Part shown: positions 6,632 through 13,954 of the stretch, in pieces | Position numbering within the stretch: position 1 is the stretch's first letter | Layout of the letters: each line of letters opens with the position of its first letter | Source of the DNA: Nitratiruptor sp. | Lineage (GTDB): Bacteria > Campylobacterota > Campylobacteria > Campylobacterales > Nitratiruptoraceae | DNA length: 18,370 bases | Reading direction: 5' to 3' | Assembly: GCA_015494595.1 (NCBI GenBank) | Contig: WGAX01000202.1 | Location: forward strand, 1 to 18,370 | Made by a program: the position numbers and the translations under genes | The notes under the pieces: model-generated | Database searches by the model: none | Seen by the model: the letters and a program-made list of their open reading frames with translations, nothing else | Told to the model about the DNA's origin: nothing

Positions 6632-7972
6632 TTACATCCACTCTACAATCTTCTCTACGCTATCAACAATATAGCTTTTAATAGGGTGTGATTCAATAGG
6701 TTTAGAGGGGATTATTGCTTTGCTAAAGCCTTGGGAGGCTGCCTCTTTAAGCCTGTTATCTAGCATCATAACATCGCGAATCTCTCCCGTTAGTCCAACT
6801 TCGCCCAAAAATATTGTCTCCTCACTTAAGGCACGGTTGCGAAAGCTGCTAAGAATTGCTGCAATTATAGCAAGATCTGCTGCAGTTTCAGTGATTTTGA
6901 TGCCTCCTGCGATATTGACAAACACATCATACTGATTAAAGGGAAGCTCTAGCTTTTTTTCTAAAAGTGCCAAAAGCATTGTAAGCCTATTGGCATCAAA
7001 GCCTGTGGCACTTCTTTTTGGCGTTGGATAGCCAGATTCTGCTACCAAAGCCTGCACCTCCAAAATCAATGGTCTGCTACCCTCCATCACCACTGTTGCA
7101 GCAGAGCCTACAGTAGCACTCTTTCTTTGAAAAAATCTCTTAGCGATATTTTTGGCACTCACCAGCCCCTTTTTTGTCATCTCAAAGATGCCAATTTCAC
7201 TGATACTGCCAAATCTGTTTTTAAAGCTTCTAAGAATTCGTAGCTCTTTTGAGCTGTCTCCTTCAAAGTAGAGCACTGTATCTACCATATGCTCCAAAAT
7301 TCTAGGTCCTGCGATAGAGCCCTCTTTTGTGATATGTCCAATAATAAATATAGGAAGCTTTTTCTCTTTGGCAATACGCATCAACTCAAAAGTTACACTT
7401 CTCACTTGTGAGACACTCCCCGGAGCAGAGGCTATCTCTTGAGAATATATTGTCTGAATGGAGTCAATGACTAAGAGATCAAAACTCTCCTTTTCCAATG
7501 CTGCTACAATATTTTCTAAAACAAGCTCGTTAAAGAGATAGAGATTTTCAGCATTTGCTCCGATCCTATTGGCGCGCATCTTAATTTGTGAGGCTGACTC
7601 CTCTGCACTCACATACAACACCTTTTTACCCTCTATGGCTAGATTGGCACACACTTTAAGCAAAAGTGTAGATTTACCAACCCCCGGGCTTCCTCCCACC
7701 AAAATAAGGGATCCATACACAATCCCTCCCCCCAATACAAGATCAAGCTCATCCATTCTGGTAGGCATACGCTCAATTTTCTCTTCGCTTACTTGGGTAA
7801 TGGGAATAATGGGACTCGATGGAGGGGTTTGGGAGCCTTTTTGTGCTGCTATTTTGCTTTGTGAGAGCTCTACAAAGCTATCCCACGCTCCACAGTTGAC
7901 ACATTTGCCCATCCATTTGCTGCTCTTGTAGCCGCAGGCCTGGCACTCAAAAATACTCTTTTTCTTTGCCAT
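6632..7972 (-). CDS. radA: DNA repair protein RadA
   Basis: 446 residues, typical for bacterial RadA (Sms). In order: the N-terminal four-cysteine zinc finger (Cys10, Cys13, Cys24, Cys27), a RecA-like ATPase with Walker A Gly-Gly-Ser-Pro-Gly-Val-Gly-Lys-Ser-Thr (about 93-102) and Walker B Leu-Leu-Val-Ile-Asp-Ser (about 165-170), the RadA-specific Lys-Asn-Arg-Phe-Gly motif (about 252-256), and the Lon-protease-like C-terminal domain with the Gly-Gly-Ile-Lys-Ile region. RadA is a DnaB-like helicase that promotes branch migration during recombination and repair. Its ATG overlaps the ftsY stop codon by one base (TAATG), so the two are translationally coupled. All signature motifs are intact and the call is secure. 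Confidence 0.97.
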   Translation of the reverse strand: MAKKKSIFECQACGYKSSKWMGKCVNCGAWDSFVELSQSKIAAQKGSQTPPSSPIIPITQVSEEKIERMPTRMDELDLVLGGGIVYGSLILVGGSPGVGKSTLLLKVCANLAIEGKKVLYVSAEESASQIKMRANRIGANAENLYLFNELVLENIVAALEKESFDLLVIDSIQTIYSQEIASAPGSVSQVRSVTFELMRIAKEKKLPIFIIGHITKEGSIAGPRILEHMVDTVLYFEGDSSKELRILRSFKNRFGSISEIGIFEMTKKGLVSAKNIAKRFFQRKSATVGSAATVVMEGSRPLILEVQALVAESGYPTPKRSATGFDANRLTMLLALLEKKLELPFNQYDVFVNIAGGIKITETAADLAIIAAILSSFRNRALSEETIFLGEVGLTGEIRDVMMLDNRLKEAASQGFSKAIIPSKPIESHPIKSYIVDSVEKIVEWM

Positions 7973-8835
7973 TACTCAAATATCGCATCTAATATTGCAT
8001 CTACATACTCATTTGGATCAAACACTGCCAAATCTTCTACACCTTCGCCGGTGCCTACATAAAGAATTGGCAGCTTTAACTCATTAGATATGCTAAGCAG
8101 TGCTCCCCCTTTTGCTGTGCCATCAAGTTTAGTGACAATAATACCATCAACTCCCACCATCTCATCAAAGACTTTGGCTTGATTAATCGTGGAGCTGCCT
8201 TGTGTGCCATCAAGCACTAAAAGTTTTCTGTGAGGAGCTCCCTCCATTGCTTTATTGCATACTCTAACAATCTTTTTAAGCTCCTCTGCCAAGTTGCTTT
8301 GGGTATGTAATCTTCCTGCTGTATCGATGATGGCATTATCAAAATTTTTGGCTTTTGCTTTGGCAATAGTATCGTAAGCTACAGCTGAGGGATCGTGTCC
8401 TTGTTTGGTGGCAACTATTGGGATATTGAGCCTATCTGCCCAGCGTGTTAACTGCTCAATAGCTGCTGCTCTAAAGGTATCGCCAGCTCCTACAATTACA
8501 CTTTTGCCCTGTTGCTGATAAAGATGGGCTAATTTGGCAATAGTGGTAGTTTTGCCAGCTCCATTGACACCAATAATAAGCTCTACAAAGGGTTTTACCT
8601 CTGGGGTTTTGATCCTTGGAGTGTGAAAGAGAAAGAGCAGCTCATTTTTTAGCATAACCCTATTAATCTTAGAGGGTAAAGAGGCAAGGATTTTTTCAAT
8701 TAAGTCATAATCCACATCTGCTTCGATCAAAAGCTCTTCTATCTCCTCTTTGCTAGCCTCTTTTTTCTTCTTTTGGACCCCTTCTTCAAGATTTTTTACT
8801 GTCTTTTTTAGAGCTCTTTTTATAAATCCAAACAT
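7972..8835 (-). CDS. ftsY: Signal recognition particle receptor FtsY
   Basis: 287 residues: a basic N-terminal helix (about 1-30), the helical N domain, then the SRP-type GTPase (G) domain with the P-loop Gly-Val-Asn-Gly-Ala-Gly-Lys-Thr-Thr (89-97), the Asp-Thr-Phe-Arg-Ala-Ala-Ala motif, Asp-Thr-Ala-Gly-Arg, and Thr-Lys-Leu-Asp-Gly-Thr-Ala-Lys-Gly-Gly near the C-terminus. FtsY docks ribosome-bound SRP at the inner membrane. The long acidic A domain of E. coli FtsY is absent; the short form relies on a basic amphipathic N-terminal helix for membrane contact, as in many other bacteria. The start directly follows the stop of the TlpA-like gene with no gap, and the stop overlaps the radA start by one base. 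It is the core of a tightly packed five-gene operon. Confidence 0.97.
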   Translation of the reverse strand: MFGFIKRALKKTVKNLEEGVQKKKKEASKEEIEELLIEADVDYDLIEKILASLPSKINRVMLKNELLFLFHTPRIKTPEVKPFVELIIGVNGAGKTTTIAKLAHLYQQQGKSVIVGAGDTFRAAAIEQLTRWADRLNIPIVATKQGHDPSAVAYDTIAKAKAKNFDNAIIDTAGRLHTQSNLAEELKKIVRVCNKAMEGAPHRKLLVLDGTQGSSTINQAKVFDEMVGVDGIIVTKLDGTAKGGALLSISNELKLPILYVGTGEGVEDLAVFDPNEYVDAILDAIFE

Positions 8836-9405
8836 CTACTCTTCCTTTAATATCTGTATATCTGCTTGCAAAATTGCTAAAGGTACTGCCCCAAGATAGT
8901 GTCTAAAGTATCTATTTTTATGTAAAATAATTGTCACAGGTACAGGATTGCTTGCTGGGGCCTTAATATACCTATACAGTTTTTCACCTAATAGGGTATT
9001 TGTTTTATAGCTAGTTGAAAGAAAAAAGTCAATACCATAATGTTTGGCAAAAGTTGTTATATCTTCTATTTTATTAAGGGGAATACCGATAATAGCAATA
9101 TCTGGGAATCTTTTTTTTAGCTCTTTAAGCTCAGGGATCTGGGCTTTGCAAGAGGGACACCAAGAGGTAAATAGAAAGAGTAGTACTATATCATTGTGAA
9201 GGGATGTTTGCAGGGTATCATTTTGCAAGGTAAAAGCTATAGTTGTATTATTGTTATCAGATATTTGCAAAACGGCAGCAGATGAAGCTTGCGAAGAAGA
9301 GGAGAGGGCTTTGGTATGAGATTGTGATGCTCTTTTCTCCTTCTTCTCACAACCACTAAAAAGAAGTAGAAGCAATACTCCTACTATATAGTAGACTCTT
9401 TTCAA
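8836..9405 (-). CDS. TlpA-like thioredoxin-fold lipoprotein
   Basis: 189 residues. An N-terminal membrane segment ends in the lipobox Leu-Phe-Ser-Gly-Cys (Cys19), so a lipid-anchored periplasmic protein is expected. A Ser/Lys/Ala-rich linker (about 20-45) precedes a thioredoxin-fold domain with the redox motif Trp-Cys-Pro-Ser-Cys (Cys83, Cys86) and a likely cis-proline in the Asn-Pro-Val-Pro-Val segment. Such TlpA/ResA-type proteins reduce disulfides in cytochrome c maturation or protect periplasmic thiols; the exact partner cannot be told. I choose the TTG at 9405 because AAAGGA lies 7 bases before it and the encoded signal begins there. The open frame extends to 9684, but that part runs across the divergent cyclo-ligase gene and is not plausible. 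First gene of the ftsY-radA operon. Confidence 0.85.
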   Translation of the reverse strand: MKRVYYIVGVLLLLLFSGCEKKEKRASQSHTKALSSSSQASSAAVLQISDNNNTTIAFTLQNDTLQTSLHNDIVLLFLFTSWCPSCKAQIPELKELKKRFPDIAIIGIPLNKIEDITTFAKHYGIDFFLSTSYKTNTLLGEKLYRYIKAPASNPVPVTIILHKNRYFRHYLGAVPLAILQADIQILKEE

Positions 9406-9423
9406 ATTGTTATCCTTTTTTTG

Positions 9424-9429
9424 TAATAT
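9424..9429 (+). promoter_or_regulatory. Possible -10 box for the cyclo-ligase/rny operon
   Basis: TAATAT in the 54-bp divergent gap, with a TG directly before it. A start near 9436 would give a leader of about 24 nt. The match is imperfect and other AT-rich hexamers lie close by, so this is tentative. Confidence 0.3.
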
Positions 9430-9436
9430 ATGAGCA

Positions 9437-9442
9437 ATTATA
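9437..9442 (-). promoter_or_regulatory. -10 box for the tlpA-like/ftsY/radA operon
   Basis: The minus strand reads TATAAT here, with an expected start near 9430, about 25 nt before the TTG start at 9405. The perfect hexamer and its position fit a promoter for the whole five-gene minus-strand operon. Confidence 0.5.
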
Positions 9443-9459
9443 TTTAATAGAGGCTTAAT

Positions 9460-10098
9460 ATGAGTTTTGAAAAAGATCTCTTTCGTCAAAAGTGTAAAAA
9501 GAAGCTTTTGGGTGTGAAGGCTAAGAGGATAAAGGAGAGAGTTGTAGATCAAAGAGTAAAAAAAGTTATAGCATTGGTGGGAGCAAAGAATATTTTGGCT
9601 TTTGTAGCGATGAAACATGAGCCAAAACTTAGAGAAGTTTTTGCTAAAAGGGGGGAATGGAATATATTTGTGCCATTTATGCAAGCTCCAAGCTTTAGAA
9701 TGGTAAAATTCAGATTACCTTTACAAAAGAGAAAGTTTGCGATTTATGAGCCCTTAAACTCCTTTTTTGCAGTTAAAATTGATCTTGCTATTATCCCCGT
9801 TATCGGGGTAGATGGGGATTTTAGAAGAGTTGGGTTTGGCAAAGGGATGTATGATAGATTTTTTGCATCCCTTGCATATAGACCAATAGTTGTATTTGTA
9901 CAGATCCAAAAGTGCTTAACAAAGCAGATTGTTACTGATAGTTACGATGTACAAGGTGATATACTTATTACCCCAAAAGAAATATTTATAAGAGGTGATA
10001 GTGATGTGGGTAGAGCTATTGGTAGGAAGCTCTGCAGCAATCGTAAGCGGCGCTGCAGGTTATTTTATAGCAAAAAAATGGGAAAAAGAGAAATTTAA
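9460..10098 (+). CDS. 5-formyltetrahydrofolate cyclo-ligase
   Basis: 212 residues. The family signature near the C-terminal half, Arg-Val-Gly-Phe-Gly-Lys-Gly-Met-Tyr-Asp-Arg-Phe-Phe (about 127-139), corresponds to the canonical (K/R)-(L/V)-G-(Y/F)-G-x-G-x-Y-D-(R/K), and the preceding Val-Ile-Gly-Val-Asp strand fits too. The enzyme uses ATP to convert 5-formyl-THF to 5,10-methenyl-THF in one-carbon metabolism. The ATG follows GAGG at 6 bases. The conserved core ends near residue 180; the remaining approximately 32 residues are Arg/Lys-rich and lie within the 95-bp overlap with rny, where the other frame encodes the RNase Y membrane anchor. That tail is therefore probably not under strong selection as protein sequence. 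Symbol left blank because naming differs between species. Confidence 0.87.
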   Translation: MSFEKDLFRQKCKKKLLGVKAKRIKERVVDQRVKKVIALVGAKNILAFVAMKHEPKLREVFAKRGEWNIFVPFMQAPSFRMVKFRLPLQKRKFAIYEPLNSFFAVKIDLAIIPVIGVDGDFRRVGFGKGMYDRFFASLAYRPIVVFVQIQKCLTKQIVTDSYDVQGDILITPKEIFIRGDSDVGRAIGRKLCSNRKRRCRLFYSKKMGKREI

Positions 10099-11572
10099 GA
10101 TTTATGAAGAGCAGGCGCAAGCAAAGGCTAAAGCTATTGAGCATGAAGCTCAAATTGTGCTGAAGAATGCTCAAGTCAAAGCTAAAGAGGTAGAGATTGC
10201 TGCCAAAAGGCAGTATGAAGAGAGGCTTGATGAGTTAAAAAGAGAGTATGAGCAGCGCTTTAATGAGTTGATGGAAAAAGAGCTCTCTTTGAAACAGATG
10301 TTCAAAGATGAGCTTAAACATATAACCTTTGAGAAACAGGAGATTAAAGAGGCAAAAGAGGAGGTTAATAGGCTCAAAAAGGAGTATGAGAGGCTTAAAG
10401 AGGAGTATCAGCAAAAATATAATGAAGTGTTAGAGGCTTTGCAAACCCAAGCAGGGCTAACGATGCAAGAGGCTAAATCTTTGGTTTTGCAAAAGGTAGA
10501 AGAGGAGTCTAGAGCAGAGATTGCCAATATTGTGCGAAAATATGAGGAGGAGGCAAAGAGAGAGGCAAAAAGAAAAGCAAATTATATCATTGCTCAAGCC
10601 ACTACCCGTTTTGCAGGAGAGTTTGCTGCAGAGAGACTTATTAATACAGTAAGCATTCCAAGCGATGATATAAAAGGGCGTATTATTGGTAAAGAGGGGC
10701 GTAATATTAAAGCTTTGGAGATGCTGTTGGGAGTTGATATTATTATTGATGATACGCCAAATGCTATAGTGCTTAGCTCTTTTAATCTCTATCGAAGGGC
10801 AATAGCTACAAGAGTTATTGAGCTATTGGTAGAAGATGGTAGGATTCAACCCTCTCGTATAGAAGAGATCTATGAGAAAGTAAAAGAGGAGTTTGATGAG
10901 CAGCTTTTAGAAGAGGGTGAGAATATTGTTATGGAGCTAGGAATTGGCCAGATCCATCCAGAGCTTGTGAAACTTATAGGCAGACTCAAGTTTAGAGCAA
11001 GCTATGGACAAAATGCTCTTGGCCACTCTTTAGAAGTGGCGCATCTAGCTGGCATTATGGCAGCTGAGATGGGAGGTGATGAGATATTGGCTAAAAGAGC
11101 CGGTCTTTTACACGATATTGGTAAAGCTTTGACGCATGAGTACTCCGGCAGTCATGTTGATCTTGGGGCAGATATTTGTAGGCGCTATAAGGAGCCTGAT
11201 GAGGTAATCAATGCAATTTATGCGCATCACGGTCACGAAGAGCCAAAAAGTATAGAGGCAGCTGCAGTCTGTACAGCTGATACCCTGAGTGCTGCAAGAC
11301 CTGGGGCTAGAAGAGAGGTGTTGGAGGCTTTCTTAAAAAGGGTTCAAGCTATTGAAGAGATTGCATTGGCAAAATCTGGAGTGAAAAAAGCGTATGCAAT
11401 TAATGCAGGAAGAGAAGTAAGAGTGATTGTCAATGCAGATCTTATTACTGATAATGAAGCAGTACTTTTAGCAAAAGAGATAGCAAAAGAGATTGAGGAG
11501 AGCGTACAGTATCCAGGGGAGATTAAAGTAAATGTAATACGAGAAAATAGAGCAGTAGAGTTTGCGAGGTAG
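10004..11572 (+). CDS. rny: Ribonuclease Y
   Basis: 522 residues with the complete RNase Y domain order: an N-terminal membrane anchor (about 3-22), a long Glu/Lys/Arg-rich coiled coil (about 25-190), a KH RNA-binding domain with Gly-Arg-Ile-Ile-Gly-Lys-Glu-Gly-Arg-Asn-Ile (from about 225), and an HD phosphohydrolase domain with the catalytic His-Asp pair at about 370-371 in Leu-His-Asp-Ile-Gly-Lys. RNase Y is the membrane-bound endonuclease that starts mRNA decay in bacteria lacking RNase E. The ATG at 10004 is 8 bases after AGAGG; in-frame GTG codons at 9995 and 10001 are alternatives, but the first overlaps the ribosome binding site. It overlaps the cyclo-ligase gene by 95 bp and should depend on the same promoter. 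Confidence 0.95.
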   Translation: MWVELLVGSSAAIVSGAAGYFIAKKWEKEKFKIYEEQAQAKAKAIEHEAQIVLKNAQVKAKEVEIAAKRQYEERLDELKREYEQRFNELMEKELSLKQMFKDELKHITFEKQEIKEAKEEVNRLKKEYERLKEEYQQKYNEVLEALQTQAGLTMQEAKSLVLQKVEEESRAEIANIVRKYEEEAKREAKRKANYIIAQATTRFAGEFAAERLINTVSIPSDDIKGRIIGKEGRNIKALEMLLGVDIIIDDTPNAIVLSSFNLYRRAIATRVIELLVEDGRIQPSRIEEIYEKVKEEFDEQLLEEGENIVMELGIGQIHPELVKLIGRLKFRASYGQNALGHSLEVAHLAGIMAAEMGGDEILAKRAGLLHDIGKALTHEYSGSHVDLGADICRRYKEPDEVINAIYAHHGHEEPKSIEAAAVCTADTLSAARPGARREVLEAFLKRVQAIEEIALAKSGVKKAYAINAGREVRVIVNADLITDNEAVLLAKEIAKEIEESVQYPGEIKVNVIRENRAVEFAR

Positions 11573-11588
11573 GCTTTTTCCTACTCGC
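11564..11588. terminator. Imperfect hairpin between convergent rny and cation transporter genes
   Basis: GCGAGGTAGG (11564-11573) pairs with CCTACTCGC (11580-11588) as nine base pairs with one bulged G and a 6-base loop, CTTTTT. Both convergent genes end inside it: the rny stop at 11570-11572 and the opposing stop at 11581-11583. No T-tract follows on either side, so terminator function is only suggested by position. Confidence 0.35.
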
Positions 11589-12459
11589 TATGGGGTGAAT
11601 CGTCATAAGGATCGAGATGAATAACAATATACCACTCGCTTTTGGGATCAAGCTTTTTAATCTCCTCTTCGATTTTATCTGATACTCTATGAGCATCCAT
11701 AAGCGATATATCTGGTGTAAAGACCACATGCACATCTACAAAATTGGTGTTACCGCTTCTGCGTGTTTTTAAGTAGTGAAATCCTGTCACTTCTGGCTGG
11801 CTGCTAATAATGTGCTTGATTTTTTCTACTATATCCTCATCTAGAGAAATATCTAAAAGCATAAGTGTTCCCTCTTTAATGAGCTCATACGCCTCTTTGA
11901 TAATGTAGATTGCTATTGCAATACCAAACACTCCATCAATCCAGTGCCACCCTGTAAAGTAGATGAGGGCTAAAGAGAGTAAAACTGCAGAGTTGCTAAA
12001 GAGGTCGGTCTTATAGTGCAGGGCATCCGATTTGATAACCATATTTTGCGTCTTTTTATAAACATAGTTGAGATAAAGTACTAGTGCGCCTGTAAGTATT
12101 ATAGAGACAACCATTACAAAAATAGAGTCTTGCAAATAGCCAATCTCTTTGTGCTTAATGATATTGATAGCCCCTTTATAGAAGATAAAAAGCCCTGAGA
12201 TTGTAATAATTGTCCCCTCAATAACAGCTGCCAACGCCTCAATCTTGCCAAGACCGTAATTAAACTTTTTGCTTGGAGCCTTTTCTGCTTTTGAGATTGC
12301 AAAGTAGTTAAACAGTGATACGGCAATATCTAGTATTGAATCAATTGCACTAGCTAGCACTGCAGCAGAGCCGCTCATAATGCCTACTACTAGCTTGATA
12401 ATTACCAAAATAGCTGCTACCACACTTGCAACAACTGTAGCGCTCTTTTGTAAACTCAT
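11581..12459 (-). CDS. Cation diffusion facilitator (FieF-like) metal exporter
   Basis: 292 residues, the usual length for this family. Six hydrophobic segments are visible in the first about 200 residues. The metal site of FieF/YiiP-type exporters is conserved: Asp40 and Asp44 in Ser-Ala-Ile-Asp-Ser-Ile-Leu-Asp of the second helix, and His148 and Asp152 in His-Tyr-Lys-Thr-Asp of the fifth. A C-terminal cytoplasmic domain follows (about 205-285) with His residues that would form the regulatory dimer sites. These proteins exchange Zn, Fe, Mn or similar divalent ions for protons; the ion here cannot be decided from sequence. The ATG has AAAGG 6 bases upstream and lies 9 bp after the nucleosidase-like gene, so the two form an operon. 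It converges on rny. Confidence 0.9.
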   Translation of the reverse strand: MSLQKSATVVASVVAAILVIIKLVVGIMSGSAAVLASAIDSILDIAVSLFNYFAISKAEKAPSKKFNYGLGKIEALAAVIEGTIITISGLFIFYKGAINIIKHKEIGYLQDSIFVMVVSIILTGALVLYLNYVYKKTQNMVIKSDALHYKTDLFSNSAVLLSLALIYFTGWHWIDGVFGIAIAIYIIKEAYELIKEGTLMLLDISLDEDIVEKIKHIISSQPEVTGFHYLKTRRSGNTNFVDVHVVFTPDISLMDAHRVSDKIEEEIKKLDPKSEWYIVIHLDPYDDSPHSE

Positions 12460-12468
12460 AGGCTGCCT

Positions 12469-13008
12469 TTAAAAATTTTGGGCAGATTGTAGCTCAATTT
12501 GGCTTAATATTACATCTAAATGTCTCTCTATAAAGTGGGCATCTTGTAAAAAAGAGTCTGGATCAAAGTTATCACTTACAATTTTAAGCACACACAAAGG
12601 CTGTTTGAAAGCTTTGGTAATCTCTGCGATGCCAGCTGCCTCCATATCGGCTAAGGTTTTTGATGGGGTGGTTTGGGGCAGGGCAAAAGTGGTACAGGCT
12701 CTGTTGGGTAAAGAGGGGCTTTTTGGTAGATGAAAAACTTTGTTATTGCAGTGGTTGATAATTTTGTGGATGTAAAAGAGCTCTCCTACCTCTTTACCAG
12801 CTGCATAGCCGATGTTACATACAGCATCTTTTTTTTGGCTTAGGAGATAGCTAGTGGCTGCGGCTGCTTTTATCATTCCAATACCGCTGATAATAAGAGA
12901 GTGATTGAGATTTTGATATATAGTAAAGGGTTTATATGCAAGATGTTTTAGATCCAAAGCTTTGATAAGCGGTATCGCTTCTGTCTTGGTGGCACAGATA
13001 ATATGCAT
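12469..13008 (-). CDS. Compact MTA/SAH-nucleosidase-like protein (PNP/UDP superfamily)
   Basis: 179 residues, against about 230 for typical 5'-methylthioadenosine/SAH nucleosidases (MTAN). The superfamily landmarks are present: Thr-Glu-Ala-Ile-Pro with Glu10 (counterpart of E. coli MTAN Glu12), Ser-Gly-Ile-Gly at 41-44, the Asn-Ile-Gly-Tyr-Ala-Ala-Gly turn, Ala-Asp-Met-Glu-Ala-Ala with Met122/Glu123 (counterparts of 173/174), and Val-Ser-Asp-Asn with Asp146 (counterpart of Asp197). All catalytic positions are therefore kept and about 50 residues are missing between them. Likely reactions are N-glycosidic cleavage of MTA/SAH or of a futalosine-type intermediate in menaquinone synthesis; I cannot choose. 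The ATG at 13008 follows GAGG by 4 bases. The frame is open to 13260, but that extension overlaps cmoB and is rejected. Co-operonic with the metal exporter. Confidence 0.75.
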   Translation of the reverse strand: MHIICATKTEAIPLIKALDLKHLAYKPFTIYQNLNHSLIISGIGMIKAAAATSYLLSQKKDAVCNIGYAAGKEVGELFYIHKIINHCNNKVFHLPKSPSLPNRACTTFALPQTTPSKTLADMEAAGIAEITKAFKQPLCVLKIVSDNFDPDSFLQDAHFIERHLDVILSQIELQSAQNF

Positions 13009-13018
13009 TACACCTCTT

Positions 13019-13027
13019 TGATATAAT
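13019..13027 (+). promoter_or_regulatory. Extended -10 promoter for cmoB
   Basis: TGATATAAT, a perfect extended -10 box in the 49-bp divergent gap. A start near 13034 gives a leader of about 24 nt to the cmoB ATG, and the downstream HAD gene would share this promoter. Confidence 0.6.
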
Positions 13028-13036
13028 TTGTCAAAA

Positions 13037-13042
13037 ATTGTA
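13037..13042 (-). promoter_or_regulatory. Possible -10 box for the nucleosidase-like operon
   Basis: The minus strand reads TACAAT, one mismatch from consensus and without a TG extension. A start near 13030 would give a leader of about 22 nt to the ATG at 13008. Tentative. Confidence 0.35.
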
Positions 13043-13057
13043 GCGTAAAGAGAAAGA

Positions 13058-13954
13058 ATGGATATAGAAGCAATAAAAAAAGAGCGCCAAAATTGGTTGC
13101 AATGGAAAAATATTGCACCATTAAGAGAGCGATTGAAGCTTTTGCCACAAATTGATGCCAAAGTGAGCTTGGGCGATGTTATCACTATTGAAGCGGAGGT
13201 GGACGAAAAAAAGAAAGAGTTTGTCAAAACAACAGCTTGGGCTATGCGTCCTTGGCGCAAAGGGCCTTTTGAAGTGTTAGATACATTTATCGATAGTGAG
13301 TGGAGAAGCTACATTAAATATAATCTTTTGCGCCCTTTTATGAATTTAGAGGGTAAAGATGTGGCAGATGTTGGGTGCAATAACGGCTACTATATGTTTA
13401 GGATGTTGGAGTTTCAGCCACTCTCCATTACCGGTTTTGATCCATCACCGCTATTTAAAACCCAGTTTGATTTTATTAACCATTTTATTGAAGCAGATAT
13501 TACCTATGAGCTTTTGGGTGTAGAGCATCTGCCATACTATCCCAAAAAGTTTGATGTAATTTTTTGTCTTGGGGTGCTCTATCATAGAAGCGATCCAGTT
13601 GCTATGCTCAAATGGCTTAAGGCTGGTTTGAAAGAGGGGGGAGAGATATTTTTGGATAGTTTCTATATTGAAGGAGAGGAGCCAGTAGCTTTGTGTCCGG
13701 CCAAAACCTATAGCAAAATAGCAAATGTGCACTTTGTGCCAACTATTGCTGCCCTAAAAAACTGGTCTCAAAAGGCAGGATTGGAGTTTGAGATGCTAAA
13801 AACTATGCAAACTACCACTAATGAGCAGCGAAAGACCCCTTGGATTTTGGGTGAGAGTCTGGAGGATTTTTTGGATCCCAGTGATCCTACTAAAACCGTT
13901 GAGGGTTATCCTGCGCCAAAGCGAGTATATGTGAGATTAAGGAGGATGAGGTGA
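13058..13954 (+). CDS. cmoB: tRNA U34 carboxymethyltransferase CmoB
   Basis: 298 residues, slightly shorter than E. coli CmoB (323). The Rossmann SAM-type motif Asp-Val-Gly-Cys-Asn-Asn-Gly-Tyr-Tyr is at about 104-112, after the family-specific Trp-Arg-Lys-Gly-Pro-Phe (66-71) and Ile-Asp-Ser-Glu-Trp-Arg-Ser segments. Gly-Val-Leu-Tyr-His-Arg and the C-terminal Leu-Cys-Pro-Ala-Lys-Thr-Tyr ... Asn-Val-His-Phe-Val-Pro-Thr regions also match CmoB, as does the basic end. CmoB uses carboxy-SAM made by CmoA to turn 5-hydroxyuridine at the wobble position into 5-oxyacetyl-uridine (cmo5U), broadening codon reading. cmoA is not in the window. The ATG has only a weak purine-rich ribosome binding site. The stop overlaps the next start by 4 bp (GTGA). 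Confidence 0.9.
   Translation: MDIEAIKKERQNWLQWKNIAPLRERLKLLPQIDAKVSLGDVITIEAEVDEKKKEFVKTTAWAMRPWRKGPFEVLDTFIDSEWRSYIKYNLLRPFMNLEGKDVADVGCNNGYYMFRMLEFQPLSITGFDPSPLFKTQFDFINHFIEADITYELLGVEHLPYYPKKFDVIFCLGVLYHRSDPVAMLKWLKAGLKEGGEIFLDSFYIEGEEPVALCPAKTYSKIANVHFVPTIAALKNWSQKAGLEFEMLKTMQTTTNEQRKTPWILGESLEDFLDPSDPTKTVEGYPAPKRVYVRLRRMR

Noticed and set aside
7569..7931. 120-residue open frame on the plus strand inside radA
   Set aside because: Composition is that of an antisense shadow of radA (Pro/Ser/Leu-rich), with no ribosome binding site and no recognisable domain.
9406..9684. N-terminal extension of the TlpA-like protein
   Set aside because: The frame stays open, but it is antisense to the conserved cyclo-ligase gene, crosses the predicted promoters and has no signal-peptide logic; the TTG at 9405 has a proper ribosome binding site.
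13023..13042. TTGACA on the minus strand as a -35 for the nucleosidase gene
   Set aside because: It lies only a few bases from the nearest AT-rich hexamer, so spacing does not fit a -35/-10 pair; Campylobacterota promoters also rarely use a -35.
13009..13260. N-terminal extension of the nucleosidase-like protein
   Set aside because: It runs antisense to cmoB and through the promoter region; the family N-terminus begins exactly at the ATG at 13008.
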